The position numbers and the translations under genes are program-made. From Bacteroidales bacterium (GTDB lineage Bacteria > Bacteroidota > Bacteroidia > Bacteroidales > F082), in contig JAEEJS010000053.1 in the NCBI GenBank assembly GCA_016282015.1, positions 1-64,000 on the forward strand: 64,000 nt of DNA. The letters run 5' to 3'. The notes under the pieces are model-generated. The model saw only the letters and a list, made by a program, of their open reading frames with translations. It had not been told where the DNA came from and ran no database searches. Shown here in pieces: positions 50,674 through 60,348 of this stretch (within the stretch, counting starts at the first letter, position 1; the number at the start of each line of letters is the position of its first letter).

Positions 50674-51657
50674 ATGAATCAGTTGACAATATCAGGTTCT
50701 CCGCACGTTCACGGAGACTTAAGCGTAAAGAAAATAATGTACTCGGTGATTATCGCCCTGTTACCTGCTCTGCTTGTAGCCGTTTATTATTTCGGCTGGT
50801 ATGCTCTGCGTCTGACCATCGTCTCGGTGGCGTCTTGCGTAATTACCGAATGGCTTATTCAGAAGTATTTGTTCAAAGGCCCTCTGACCATCAACGACGG
50901 CTCGGCCGCTCTGACAGGTCTGCTTCTGGCCTTCAACGTACCGGCTAACCTTCCGATTTGGATGGTCATAGTCGGCAGTGTAGTTGCCATCGGCATCGCC
51001 AAGATGTCGTTCGGCGGTCTTGGTAAAAACCCGTTCAACCCGGCATTGGTAGGCCGTGTGTTCATGCTCGTATCCTTCCCTACAGCCATGACTACCTGGC
51101 CAAAGGCACAGCCGATATTTGAAGCAGGATTCTTCGCCGATGCAGTGACAGGTCCTACCCCACTCAGCCTCTTGAAAGAATCAGGAGTTGGGACTCTCGC
51201 AAAGTCAGGCGACATGCAGTTCCTCGATATGGTGCTCGGCAACCGTGGAGGTGCTTTCGGTGAAGTCTGCGCCATAGCCCTTTTGATCGGTGCCATCTAC
51301 CTCATCATAAAGAAGGTCATCGACATCTGGACCCCATTGAGCATATTGCTTACGGTGTTCATCATGACAGGCATCTGCTACCTCATCGACCCTACACAGT
51401 ACATCGCCCCTTGGTATCATATCGTATACGGCGGTCTCATACTCGGCGCCTTCTTCATGGCGACCGATATGGTGACATCACCTATGACAACAGCCGGCAG
51501 AATAGTGTTCGGTATCGGTATAGGCGCCATCACAGTCATCATACGTCTGTGGGGCCAGTATCCTGAAGGTGTATCATTCGCAATCCTTATCATGAACGCA
51601 GTTGTGCCGCTCATCAACAAGGGATTCAAACCGAAACGCTTCGGCGTTGTGAAATAA
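50674..51657 (+). CDS. rnfD: Rnf complex subunit D
   Basis: 327 residues, multi-pass membrane subunit, homologous to NqrB. The FMN-attachment motif DAVTGPTPLS is present, with Thr162 as the expected flavinylation site. GGLGKNPFNPALVGRVF and ATDMVTSPMTTAGR are conserved in RnfD/NqrB. Forms part of the ion-translocating core. Confidence 0.95.
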   Translation: MNQLTISGSPHVHGDLSVKKIMYSVIIALLPALLVAVYYFGWYALRLTIVSVASCVITEWLIQKYLFKGPLTINDGSAALTGLLLAFNVPANLPIWMVIVGSVVAIGIAKMSFGGLGKNPFNPALVGRVFMLVSFPTAMTTWPKAQPIFEAGFFADAVTGPTPLSLLKESGVGTLAKSGDMQFLDMVLGNRGGAFGEVCAIALLIGAIYLIIKKVIDIWTPLSILLTVFIMTGICYLIDPTQYIAPWYHIVYGGLILGAFFMATDMVTSPMTTAGRIVFGIGIGAITVIIRLWGQYPEGVSFAILIMNAVVPLINKGFKPKRFGVVK

Positions 51658-51683
51658 TTGTTGAATCTTAAAATTTTGAAGTT

Positions 51684-52271
51684 ATGGCAAAGAAAGAATC
51701 AACATTAAAGAATATGCTCATCGCCCTGATGGTTATAGCCATAGTATCGGGCGGAGTGCTTGGATTTATATACAATCTGACAAAACCGGCCATCGACCAG
51801 GTGGAAGCCAACAAGAATCTGGCAGCTATCAACGAGGTTTTGAAAACAGATACCGATATTGTCAGAACAGAAACCTTGGTCATTGAGGATTTGACTTACA
51901 ATCTGGCCTTCGACGCCAATGACAATTTCATAGGCGCTGCCATCAAGACTTATTCAGTCAACGGATTCGGCGGCAAGATCGAACTCATGGTCGGAATACT
52001 GCAAAACGGCATTATTAATAAGGTGTCGGTTTTGTCACAGGCTGAAACCCCAGGTCTTGGAGCTAACATGGTGAACGACAAGTTCAAAGGCCAATTTGAG
52101 GGCAAAGACCCGCAGACTTTCACCCTCAAGGTGAAAAAAGACGGTGGCGATGTTGACGCCATCACAGCTGCAACCATAAGCTCGAGAGCTGTTTCAGAAG
52201 CCATTCAAAAGGCTGTAGACGGCTTCACAGCTAACAAAGACCAATTCATGAAAGGAGGAAACAATGAGTAA
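51684..52271 (+). CDS. rnfG: Rnf complex subunit G
   Basis: 195 residues, one N-terminal membrane segment and a periplasmic FMN-binding domain. The flavinylation motif is [10 protein letters not shown], with Thr164 the expected FMN-linked residue; the more common form is SGAT, so TAAT is a mild variant. ETPGLGANM is conserved. Its final codons carry a strong Shine-Dalgarno sequence for rnfE, which overlaps its end by 8 bp. Confidence 0.93.
   Translation: MAKKESTLKNMLIALMVIAIVSGGVLGFIYNLTKPAIDQVEANKNLAAINEVLKTDTDIVRTETLVIEDLTYNLAFDANDNFIGAAIKTYSVNGFGGKIELMVGILQNGIINKVSVLSQAETPGLGANMVNDKFKGQFEGKDPQTFTLKVKKDGGDVDAITAATISSRAVSEAIQKAVDGFTANKDQFMKGGNNE
52251..52258 (+). promoter_or_regulatory. Strong Shine-Dalgarno sequence for rnfE
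   Basis: AAAGGAGG, 5 bases before the rnfE ATG, lies inside rnfG. Such strong sites are uncommon in Bacteroidota, where starts usually depend on A-rich leaders; here it may ensure translation of an overlapped start. It also simply encodes Lys-Gly-Gly, so the match could be coincidental. Confidence 0.55.
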
Positions 52272-52854
52272 CTGGAAAACTTTCACCAAAGGACTTATCA
52301 AGGAGAACCCTATACTTGTCCTATTGTTAGGATGCTGCCCTACACTGGCCACAACAACCAGTGCCATCAACGGCATGTCGATGGGTTTGGCGACAACCTT
52401 CGTTTTAATAATGTCCAACTTGGTAATCTCATTATTGAAGAACTTCATTCCTGACAAGGTTCGTATCCCCTGCTTCATAGTGGTTATAGCCTCGTTCGTG
52501 ACTGTGGTTCAGCTTGTCATGCAGGCCTACGTGCCGGACATCTACGCCACTTTGGGCTTGTTCATCCCGCTCATCGTTGTGAACTGCATAGTGTTGGGAC
52601 GTGCCGAAGCCTTCGCATCCAAGAACCCTGTATGGCCTTCAATACTCGACGGCGCAGGCATGGGTTTGGGCTTCACCTTCGCTCTGACAATGCTCGGCTC
52701 TATCCGTGAGATCTTGGGTAGCGGCAGCATCTTCAACTGGAGATTCCTCCCCGAAGACGCCAACACCATACTCATCTTCGTTCTCGCTCCTGGAGCATTC
52801 ATCGCCTTGGGTTACCTCATCGCAGTAGTCAACAGATTAAAGAAAACTAAATAA
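52264..52854 (+). CDS. rnfE: Rnf complex subunit E
   Basis: 196 residues, about six membrane segments, homologous to NqrD. Conserved segments: [17 protein letters not shown] with the cluster-liganding Cys, [19 protein letters not shown]. Forms with RnfA the membrane pair around a buried Fe-S centre. Starts inside rnfG, 9 bp before rnfA. Confidence 0.94.
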   Translation: MSNWKTFTKGLIKENPILVLLLGCCPTLATTTSAINGMSMGLATTFVLIMSNLVISLLKNFIPDKVRIPCFIVVIASFVTVVQLVMQAYVPDIYATLGLFIPLIVVNCIVLGRAEAFASKNPVWPSILDGAGMGLGFTFALTMLGSIREILGSGSIFNWRFLPEDANTILIFVLAPGAFIALGYLIAVVNRLKKTK

Positions 52855-52863
52855 TAAAGTGCC

Positions 52864-53448
52864 ATGAAAATCATAATCATCCTTATTTCGACAATATTTG
52901 TCAACAACGTCATTCTGGCGCAGTTCCTCGGAATCTGCCCGTTCTTAGGCACTTCCAAGAAAACATCCACAGCCGTTGGCATGGGCGCAGCCGTTATCTT
53001 CGTGCTGGTGCTGGCCACTCTGGTTACTTATCTTTTGAACAAATACGTACTTGTGGCTCACGGCCTCGAGTTCCTGCAAACCATAGCCTTCATTCTGGTT
53101 ATCGCAGCCCTGGTGCAGATGGTTGAGATCATCTTGAAAAAGATCAGCCCTTCGCTCTACACAGCTCTGGGCGTGTTCCTGCCGCTTATCACCACCAACT
53201 GCTGCGTGCTCGGCGTCTCTTTGAAAGTCGTGGGCGAAGGTTTCATCTACGGCAACAACGTAGGCGAAGCAGTCATCTACGCAGCCGGCATAGCCATCGG
53301 TTTCGCCTTGGCTCTGATCATTTTCTCAGGCATACGCGAGCATATCGACCTGATGGAAGCCCCGGAAGGCACCAAAGGCACCCCTATCGCATTGATTACC
53401 GCAGGCATCTTAGCCATGGCATTCATGGGATTTGGCGGACTCGTTTAG
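52864..53448 (+). CDS. rnfA: Rnf complex subunit A
   Basis: 194 residues, six membrane segments, homologous to NqrE. FVNNVILAQFLGICPFLGTSKK and PLITTNCCVLGVSL carry the conserved Cys residues in the inverted-topology pair with RnfE. Last of the six rnf genes; the peptidase gene begins 42 bp later without a visible terminator or promoter. Confidence 0.95.
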   Translation: MKIIIILISTIFVNNVILAQFLGICPFLGTSKKTSTAVGMGAAVIFVLVLATLVTYLLNKYVLVAHGLEFLQTIAFILVIAALVQMVEIILKKISPSLYTALGVFLPLITTNCCVLGVSLKVVGEGFIYGNNVGEAVIYAAGIAIGFALALIIFSGIREHIDLMEAPEGTKGTPIALITAGILAMAFMGFGGLV

Positions 53449-53490
53449 CACATAGTTTAAATCAATTATAAATCAATTATTTAAAAACCA

Positions 53491-56400
53491 ATGAAAAAAC
53501 TTAACTTACGCAGAATGCTCATCGTCGGTGTATTGGCTATGTTTGCCAATGTGACGATAGCACAGACCTACACCTATCCCGTGCAGGAGAAGCAAGGTTT
53601 CTCAGTGAGTCAGAAGACTCGTGACGGGATGCGTATCAGCTACGAACTGGGACAGTTTACGCTGAATCAGCTCAGCTATCGCGGTGAAGAGATGTCGGAA
53701 ATCGCCATCTCAGGCATAGTACTTCCAAACACAGCCGGAAGTCCTAACCTTCCTACAGAAAGCCGCATGATGGCTATTCCACAAGGCTCAACAGCCACAT
53801 TGAACGTTGTCAGTTATGAAATGGAGACTTTGTCGAATGTCAACATAGCTCCTGCGCTCCGCATTCAGTCGGAGAACGAGGAGCCTGACATGAATTACAC
53901 CAAAGACATGAATGTTTACGCCAAGAACGCTTTCTATCCTGAGAATCCTTTCGAGGTTGGAACTTCATACATCCGCGGTGTTGACGCTGTCACAGTTTCC
54001 ATCACTCCTTTCCAGTACAACCCTGTCACAAAGGAACTGAGAGTTTACAGCAATGTTGAACTCTCTCTGAATTACGAAGGCGGCACAGGTCATTTCGGCG
54101 AGGACCGTCTCCGTTCACCTTACTGGGATCCTATCCTTGCAGCAGAGCTCATCAACTACGACCAGCTTCCTGTCATCGACTACGAAGCACGTATGCAGCA
54201 GTGGCTCCGCGACGGTGCTGATGGCGCTGAGTATCTCATCATCACTCCTAACAACGACGCTTGGGCACCATACGCCGAGCAGTTGAAGGAGTTCCGTATG
54301 AAACAGGGTATCATCACCGAAGTCTACCGTCTCGACCAGATGCCGGCCACTACAACCGGTGCCATGAAGACATGGTTCCACGAAGCCTACAACACATGGC
54401 AAATCGCTCCTGTGGCTGTCTGCTTGATGGGCGACCACGGTACAAACATGGCTCAGTACATTCCTGCTGAGACCGTCAGCCACCCGTCGTACGGCAGCTG
54501 CATCTCCGACAACCAGTACGCCGATGCAGTGGGTAACGACCTCCTCCCTGACATGGTATTCTCACGTCTGATTGCTGAGACTCCAGAACAGCTTCCTGTT
54601 TTCGTGAGCAAGCAAATCGACTATGAGACAACACCTAACATGGACGCCAGCTTCTACGAGGTTCCTGTAACAGCTTTGGGATGGCAGACTGAACGTTGGT
54701 TCCAGCTCTGCTCGGAAGTGTTCGGCGGTTACATGCGCGCACACGGATACAATCCTAACCGTATCAACTGCATCTACCAGGGCACACCAGGTTCTTCATG
54801 GTCATCCAACCAGAACACCTCAATGGTTGTCAACTACTTCGGCCCTAACGGCAGAAATTACATCCCGGCTTCACCGGCTGATCTCGGTGGCTGGACCGGT
54901 GGCACACCTGAGCAGGTGGTTCAGGCTGTCAACAACGGTACATTCTGGGTACAGCACCGTGACCACGGTCTGGAGACAGGTTGGGGTGAACCGGCTGTCC
55001 GCAACACTCACGTCTATCAGATGAACAACGTGGGCAAGCTGCCATTCGTGATGTCAATCAACTGCCTCACCGGTAAGTTCAACCTCAACTCGGAATGCTT
55101 CTGCGAGGCTTGGATGCGCCGCACCTACAATGGCGAGAACGCCGGTGCTGTTGGTTTGATTTGCCCAACTGAAGTTTCTTACTCATTCGTGAACGACGCT
55201 TTCGTTTGGGGTATTTACGACCTCTTCGATGGCGACTTCATGCCGGATTACGGTCCGTATCAGCCAGCCGGAGCGGTGACAGGCAACTGGATGCCAGCCT
55301 TCGGTAACGCAGCAGGAAAATACTTCCTCGCCCAGAGCTCATGGCCATATAACACAGACAGCAAGGACATCACTTATCAGATGTTCACAGCCCACTGCGA
55401 CGCTTTCTTGCGCGTTTTCACTCAGGTGCCTGAAACAATGACTGTTTCTCACCAGAACGTGCAGCTCGCCGGTCTTGACAGCTTCCAAATCACAGCTCCT
55501 GAAGGTACAGCTATCGCTTTGACAAAAGGCGAAGGCGAAAACCTCGAGATAGTGGCAGTGGCAACCGGTACAGGTTCAGTGCAGAATATCACAATCCCGG
55601 GTCAGATCCCTCCTACTGTTCTCCACCTTACAATCACAGGTCAGAACTACCTCCGCTATGAAGCCGACATCGAAGTGATTCCGGCCAGCGGTCCATACGT
55701 TATCATTGAATCATACGCCCTCACCAACGGTGCCACACAGCTCAACTTCGGTGACAACGCCGGTTTGGACCTCGTGTTCAAGAATGTCGGTAGCGAGACA
55801 GCATCAGCAGGTTCAGCCGTCCTCACATCAGATTCAGAATATGTGACCATCACCAACGGCACAGCCGAGTTCTCAACAATTAGCGCCAACACTTCAGTCA
55901 ACTTGACCGATGCATTCGATTTCACAGTTTCTGACGAGGTGCCTAACAGAACCAGCATCGACTTCGTTGTGACTATCACTAGCGGCAGCGACGTTTACGA
56001 AAACAATATCACAATCAAGGCCAACGCCCCTGTGTTTAAGATTGGCAATGTGACCATTGAAGAAATCCAGGGCAACGGCAACGGCCGCCTCGATCCAGGT
56101 GAGACCGTAAAACTCAGCTTCCCAGTAGAAAACAAGGGTAATGCCGACTCATGGGCTACCGAAGCCACACTCTCCATCAACAACATCTTCATGACCCTGT
56201 TGAGCGATCCTACAGTCACTGTCAACTCAATTGCAGCCAGTGGCGAGGAAAGAGTGGAGTATGAAATCTACGTTGGCGGAGCTCCTTCTGGATTCGCAGC
56301 AGAATACTCACTTGCAGTGGCCTCAGGCGCCTATACTGACACCAGAGACTTCTCTTCAAAGATAGGTCTTAATGTTGAAGACTTTGAATCAGGTTCACTT

Positions 56401-58086
56401 GACACCCAGTTGTGGGGTAACGACCTGTCAAATCCTTGGACATTCGACACCAATGAACCATATGAAGGTGTCTACTGCCTCAAGTCAGGTCCTATACCGG
56501 ACAATCAGGAGACTGTCTTGACCTTGACTTATACAGTCAGCGAGAACGACTCTATCGCATTCTACTACAAAGTGTCTTCGGAAGCATCTTACGACAAACT
56601 GCACTTCGCAATCGACAATCAGGAGAAGGGCACTTGGCATGGTACTGTGCCGTGGACAAGAGCTCAGTACGCTGTCACAGCAGGTACACACACCTTCAAG
56701 TGGAGATACACCAAAGACACCAGCATGGCCAGCGGTTCAGACTGTGCATGGATTGACTTTGTCATCCTGCCTCGCGACATGAGCCTCACAGTCAGCGCCG
56801 GTATAGACATTGAAACATGCCCTGACGAGGTTCAGCTTGCAGGTTATGCAGCCAACCAGACATCATTGGAATGGACAACAGCAGGCGACGGCACATTCAG
56901 CGACGCCACAATCGAAAATCCTATCTACACTCCAGGTTCACAGGATATTGAAAATGGTAACGTAACCCTCACCCTTACAGCTTACCAAGGCACAGAGTCT
57001 GCTTCAGACGACATGACTGTGACATTCATAACAGCTCCGACAATTGAACTGATTAGCGGCAACGACGCATGGGCTTGCATGGGTGTTATTGACATGGAGG
57101 AATTGTTCATTTTGCACGACGCAGACGGTGTTGAATATGAATCATACGGTGACGGTACATTCGAAGGTAGTGTTTACACATTCGGTGAGGAAGACATCCA
57201 AAACGAAACTATAACCATCAATGTCACAGCCATAGGTTGCGGTGAAGTCACACAAGCATTCCTAATTAGTTATCAGGGTGTTCCTACAGTTACTGGCACA
57301 GAGGAGGTCACAACTTGCTCAACCGATCCTGTACTTATCGAAATCAGTGGCGCTGTCTCAGCATGGAGCTATCTGGTCGATTGGTACACAACAGGTTCAG
57401 GTTTCGTCAGCGACCACATGTCTGAAATCATCACCTACACCCCAACGATGGAAGATTACATGCTTGGCCACGTGGTTGTCACAGCTGAATATCGCGACTG
57501 CCAGGACACACCTTATTACCACGAAGTAAACATCTACTTCGTAGGTGTCCCGACCTTGGAGATGCCGGAAGGCCCAACCGATGTGTACAATGTTGACGCA
57601 TCAACAACCTATACAGTGGAAGGCGACGAGTTGTTCACAGAATACATCTGGACTCTTGAACCAGCCGAAGCAGGTACATTGAATCCTAATGGCAACAGCG
57701 TCACAATCGACTGGACTGAAGGTTATCCGAACGTGGCAGTGTTGCTCTCAGTGATCGGTCGCACAGAAAGTTGCGGCGACAGTGAGCCTTCAGAGCCACT
57801 CATCATCGAACTCCGCGGCACAGGCATTGACGAGGTCAGCGCAGCTGCACTCAACGTACATCCTAACCCGACCAACGATGTCATCAACGTGACTATCGCC
57901 AACCTCACCGCCAACGTCCAGATCACTGTTTACAACAGCGTCGGACAGGCAGTGTACCAGAAGGAAGAGAACGCCGAAAACGGTCTCAACACCAACATCG
58001 ACCTTGGCGACATGCGTAGCGGTTCATACATCCTCCAGATCAGAAGCGATGAAAACATCTGGATGAAGAAAGTCATTAAAAAATAA
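53491..58086 (+). CDS. Gingipain-like C25 peptidase with T9SS sorting domain (1531 residues)
   Basis: Signal peptide (cleavage near TIA-Q, residue 25), a propeptide-like domain (about 30-240, with PNLPTESRMMAIPQGS and VTPFQYNP-like text), then the C25 caspase-like peptidase domain (about 245-640). The predicted catalytic pair is His492 in HRDHG and Cys525 in INCLTG, 33 residues apart as in gingipain RgpB. Several Ig/PKD-like beta domains follow (about 745-1440), then a type A T9SS C-terminal domain (VHPNPTNDVI ... MKKVIKK). Exported cysteine peptidase, cleavage specificity unknown. It lies 42 bp after rnfA, an unusual setting. Confidence 0.88.
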   Translation: MKKLNLRRMLIVGVLAMFANVTIAQTYTYPVQEKQGFSVSQKTRDGMRISYELGQFTLNQLSYRGEEMSEIAISGIVLPNTAGSPNLPTESRMMAIPQGSTATLNVVSYEMETLSNVNIAPALRIQSENEEPDMNYTKDMNVYAKNAFYPENPFEVGTSYIRGVDAVTVSITPFQYNPVTKELRVYSNVELSLNYEGGTGHFGEDRLRSPYWDPILAAELINYDQLPVIDYEARMQQWLRDGADGAEYLIITPNNDAWAPYAEQLKEFRMKQGIITEVYRLDQMPATTTGAMKTWFHEAYNTWQIAPVAVCLMGDHGTNMAQYIPAETVSHPSYGSCISDNQYADAVGNDLLPDMVFSRLIAETPEQLPVFVSKQIDYETTPNMDASFYEVPVTALGWQTERWFQLCSEVFGGYMRAHGYNPNRINCIYQGTPGSSWSSNQNTSMVVNYFGPNGRNYIPASPADLGGWTGGTPEQVVQAVNNGTFWVQHRDHGLETGWGEPAVRNTHVYQMNNVGKLPFVMSINCLTGKFNLNSECFCEAWMRRTYNGENAGAVGLICPTEVSYSFVNDAFVWGIYDLFDGDFMPDYGPYQPAGAVTGNWMPAFGNAAGKYFLAQSSWPYNTDSKDITYQMFTAHCDAFLRVFTQVPETMTVSHQNVQLAGLDSFQITAPEGTAIALTKGEGENLEIVAVATGTGSVQNITIPGQIPPTVLHLTITGQNYLRYEADIEVIPASGPYVIIESYALTNGATQLNFGDNAGLDLVFKNVGSETASAGSAVLTSDSEYVTITNGTAEFSTISANTSVNLTDAFDFTVSDEVPNRTSIDFVVTITSGSDVYENNITIKANAPVFKIGNVTIEEIQGNGNGRLDPGETVKLSFPVENKGNADSWATEATLSINNIFMTLLSDPTVTVNSIAASGEERVEYEIYVGGAPSGFAAEYSLAVASGAYTDTRDFSSKIGLNVEDFESGSLDTQLWGNDLSNPWTFDTNEPYEGVYCLKSGPIPDNQETVLTLTYTVSENDSIAFYYKVSSEASYDKLHFAIDNQEKGTWHGTVPWTRAQYAVTAGTHTFKWRYTKDTSMASGSDCAWIDFVILPRDMSLTVSAGIDIETCPDEVQLAGYAANQTSLEWTTAGDGTFSDATIENPIYTPGSQDIENGNVTLTLTAYQGTESASDDMTVTFITAPTIELISGNDAWACMGVIDMEELFILHDADGVEYESYGDGTFEGSVYTFGEEDIQNETITINVTAIGCGEVTQAFLISYQGVPTVTGTEEVTTCSTDPVLIEISGAVSAWSYLVDWYTTGSGFVSDHMSEIITYTPTMEDYMLGHVVVTAEYRDCQDTPYYHEVNIYFVGVPTLEMPEGPTDVYNVDASTTYTVEGDELFTEYIWTLEPAEAGTLNPNGNSVTIDWTEGYPNVAVLLSVIGRTESCGDSEPSEPLIIELRGTGIDEVSAAALNVHPNPTNDVINVTIANLTANVQITVYNSVGQAVYQKEENAENGLNTNIDLGDMRSGSYILQIRSDENIWMKKVIKK

Positions 58087-58092
58087 CCGGTA

Positions 58093-60330
58093 ATGGAAGG
58101 CGTACCCGCTTTGTTTTTCGACCTTGCCCTGATACTCATCACGGCAGGTATCACAACGGTAATTTTCAAATGGTTGAAACAGCCCTTGGTACTCGGCTAC
58201 ATCGTAGCCGGGTTCCTCATAGGGCCGTATTTCAGCTACTTCCCTGTGATAAACGACCCGACAAGCGTTCACACATGGAGTGAGATCGGTATGGTGTTCC
58301 TGCTATTCGCCATAGGTCTTGAGTTTTCGTTCAAGAAGCTCAAGAAGGTTGGCGGTCCGGGAGCCATCATGGTGCTCACCGAGTTAGTGATAATGTTTAC
58401 GTCGGGTTTCCTGGTCGGAAAACTCTTCGGATGGCAGAAAATGAACTGCATCTTCCTCGGCTGTATGCTCTCCATTTCATCAACAAGTATCATCGTCAAG
58501 GCTTTTGACGATTTGAAACTAAAACGCGAGAAATTCACCGCCGACGTCATTGGGGCGTTGGTGGTGGAGGACCTCGTGGCCGTCATACTCATGGTCATAC
58601 TGTCCACCATCTCGGTGGGCAACGCCTTCAACGGAGGTGAGATGCTCCTGAGTATGGTCAAACTCGTATTCTTCCTCATTATTTGGTTTGTTTTCGGAAT
58701 TTATCTGATTCCTTCATTCCTGAAGTTAATCAGAAGATTCATGACGGAAGAGACTCTGGTTATCATAGCCGTGGGACTTTGTTTCGCCATGGTCATGCTG
58801 GCCAACTACGCTGGCTTCTCATCGGCTTTGGGCGCCTTTGTGATGGGCTCCATTCTTGCCGAGACTCTTGAGGCCGACATCATTCACAAACTCGTAAAAC
58901 CAATTCAGAACCTTTTTGGAGCCATATTCTTTGTCTCCGTAGGAATGCTGGTTAACCCGCAAATCCTTGTACAATACACATGGCCTGTGGTGATCATTTC
59001 ACTCACCGTGATGATTATCAAGACTTTGAGCGCCACTTTCGGCATGCTCATCTCTGGCCGTGACATCAAAACCGCCTTGAATTCGGGCTTCTGCTTCTGC
59101 CAGATAGGTGAATTCTCATTTATCATAGCCTCTTTAGGCTTAAGCTTTAAAGTAATTGACGATTATCTCTACCCTATCATAGTCACAGTATCTATAGTGA
59201 CAACATTCTTCACACCTTATATAATGAGGTTGTCCAATCCGGTCTACAATTGGCTGAATCCGAGAATACCTAAGAAATGGAAGGATGCCATGAGCAGCTA
59301 TTCTGAAGGCTTTAAGGGAAGTGACAACAGAACGTTGACATTCAAGACCTTTGTAATCAACCAGTTTAAAGACATGTTGATTTACGGCTGCATCATAATG
59401 GCACTCAGCCTCTTGAATTTCTCTGTTATAGGTCCGTTTGTAGTGAGAAACATCAACGGAATATGGGGTGACATCACTGCTACCTTGATTACACTTGCCC
59501 TTGTATCGCCTTTCATCTGGGCTATGGCATTCAAATATAACATCTCACTGACCAACAAGAGACTCATCTCGAAAAATCTCTTTGAAAGTCATGTGATTAC
59601 CTTTATTTTCATATTAAGATACTTCGTTGCCACCGTTATCATCATCATGATAATCAGGCATTTCATAAATATAAACTTCTTCCTGGCCCTCGGATGCGCC
59701 GTGGTGGGTTCCATCATTCTTGCCTTCTCGAACGGAGCCATGAGATTCTATGACAGCCTGGAGAAACGTTTCATGGAAAACCTCAACAAACGTCAGCGTC
59801 AGGCGTCATTTGTCATTCCGGAAGTGCTTCAGCAGAACTTCCATTTGGAGAAAGTGACAGTCAGCCCCATGAGCCAAGTGGTTGGCAAGCAGCTGAAAGA
59901 CACTGTGTTCCGTAGCAAATACAAGGTGAGCGTGGTGTGCATAGAAAGAGGTCATAAAATCTACGACCTCCCTGATAAGGAAATGACGTTTTATCCATAC
60001 GATGTGGTAACATTGGTCGGAAACGACGACAACCTGAGCATGGTCAAGCCATTGATTGAAATTGAGGATACTGAACTCATACACGAGCGCCAGCATTATA
60101 CCATGAGTTTGCACAAGGTGTTGCTGTCTGGCAAAAGCCCATTGTGCTATGTATCTCTCCTAAATTCAATGTTCAAGGACAAGTATGATGCCATGGTGAT
60201 AGCCATTCAGCGTGGGAACGACTTCATTATGAGTCCTTCGGCCGCTACAGTGTTCAGAGAAAACGACATAGTCTGGTTTGTCAGTAATGACGACTCAGCT
60301 AAAAAGATAAAGCAAAAAGAAGAAATTTAA
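58093..60330 (+). CDS. CPA2-family cation:proton antiporter with two TrkA-C domains
   Basis: 745 residues. N-terminal CPA2 exchanger (about residues 1-400, 12-13 membrane segments; LGYIVAGFLIGPY, VFLLFAIGLEFSFKKLKK, SISSTSIIVKAF, ALVVEDLVAVILM), a further membrane region (about 415-570), then two cytosolic TrkA-C/RCK-C modules (about 590-660 and 675-740). It exchanges Na+ or K+ for protons across the inner membrane, gated by a ligand on the RCK-C domains. Only 6 bp after the first peptidase and 18 bp before the second. Its place between Rnf and Nqr genes fits conversion between Na+ and H+ gradients. Confidence 0.88.
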   Translation: MEGVPALFFDLALILITAGITTVIFKWLKQPLVLGYIVAGFLIGPYFSYFPVINDPTSVHTWSEIGMVFLLFAIGLEFSFKKLKKVGGPGAIMVLTELVIMFTSGFLVGKLFGWQKMNCIFLGCMLSISSTSIIVKAFDDLKLKREKFTADVIGALVVEDLVAVILMVILSTISVGNAFNGGEMLLSMVKLVFFLIIWFVFGIYLIPSFLKLIRRFMTEETLVIIAVGLCFAMVMLANYAGFSSALGAFVMGSILAETLEADIIHKLVKPIQNLFGAIFFVSVGMLVNPQILVQYTWPVVIISLTVMIIKTLSATFGMLISGRDIKTALNSGFCFCQIGEFSFIIASLGLSFKVIDDYLYPIIVTVSIVTTFFTPYIMRLSNPVYNWLNPRIPKKWKDAMSSYSEGFKGSDNRTLTFKTFVINQFKDMLIYGCIIMALSLLNFSVIGPFVVRNINGIWGDITATLITLALVSPFIWAMAFKYNISLTNKRLISKNLFESHVITFIFILRYFVATVIIIMIIRHFININFFLALGCAVVGSIILAFSNGAMRFYDSLEKRFMENLNKRQRQASFVIPEVLQQNFHLEKVTVSPMSQVVGKQLKDTVFRSKYKVSVVCIERGHKIYDLPDKEMTFYPYDVVTLVGNDDNLSMVKPLIEIEDTELIHERQHYTMSLHKVLLSGKSPLCYVSLLNSMFKDKYDAMVIAIQRGNDFIMSPSAATVFRENDIVWFVSNDDSAKKIKQKEEI

Positions 60331-60348
60331 TCATTTAACTTAAACCTG

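Noticed and set aside
53459-53480. Perfect 11-bp tandem duplication AAATCAATTAT before the first C25 gene
   Set aside because: Short and AT-rich; it may be chance, and it shows no promoter element.
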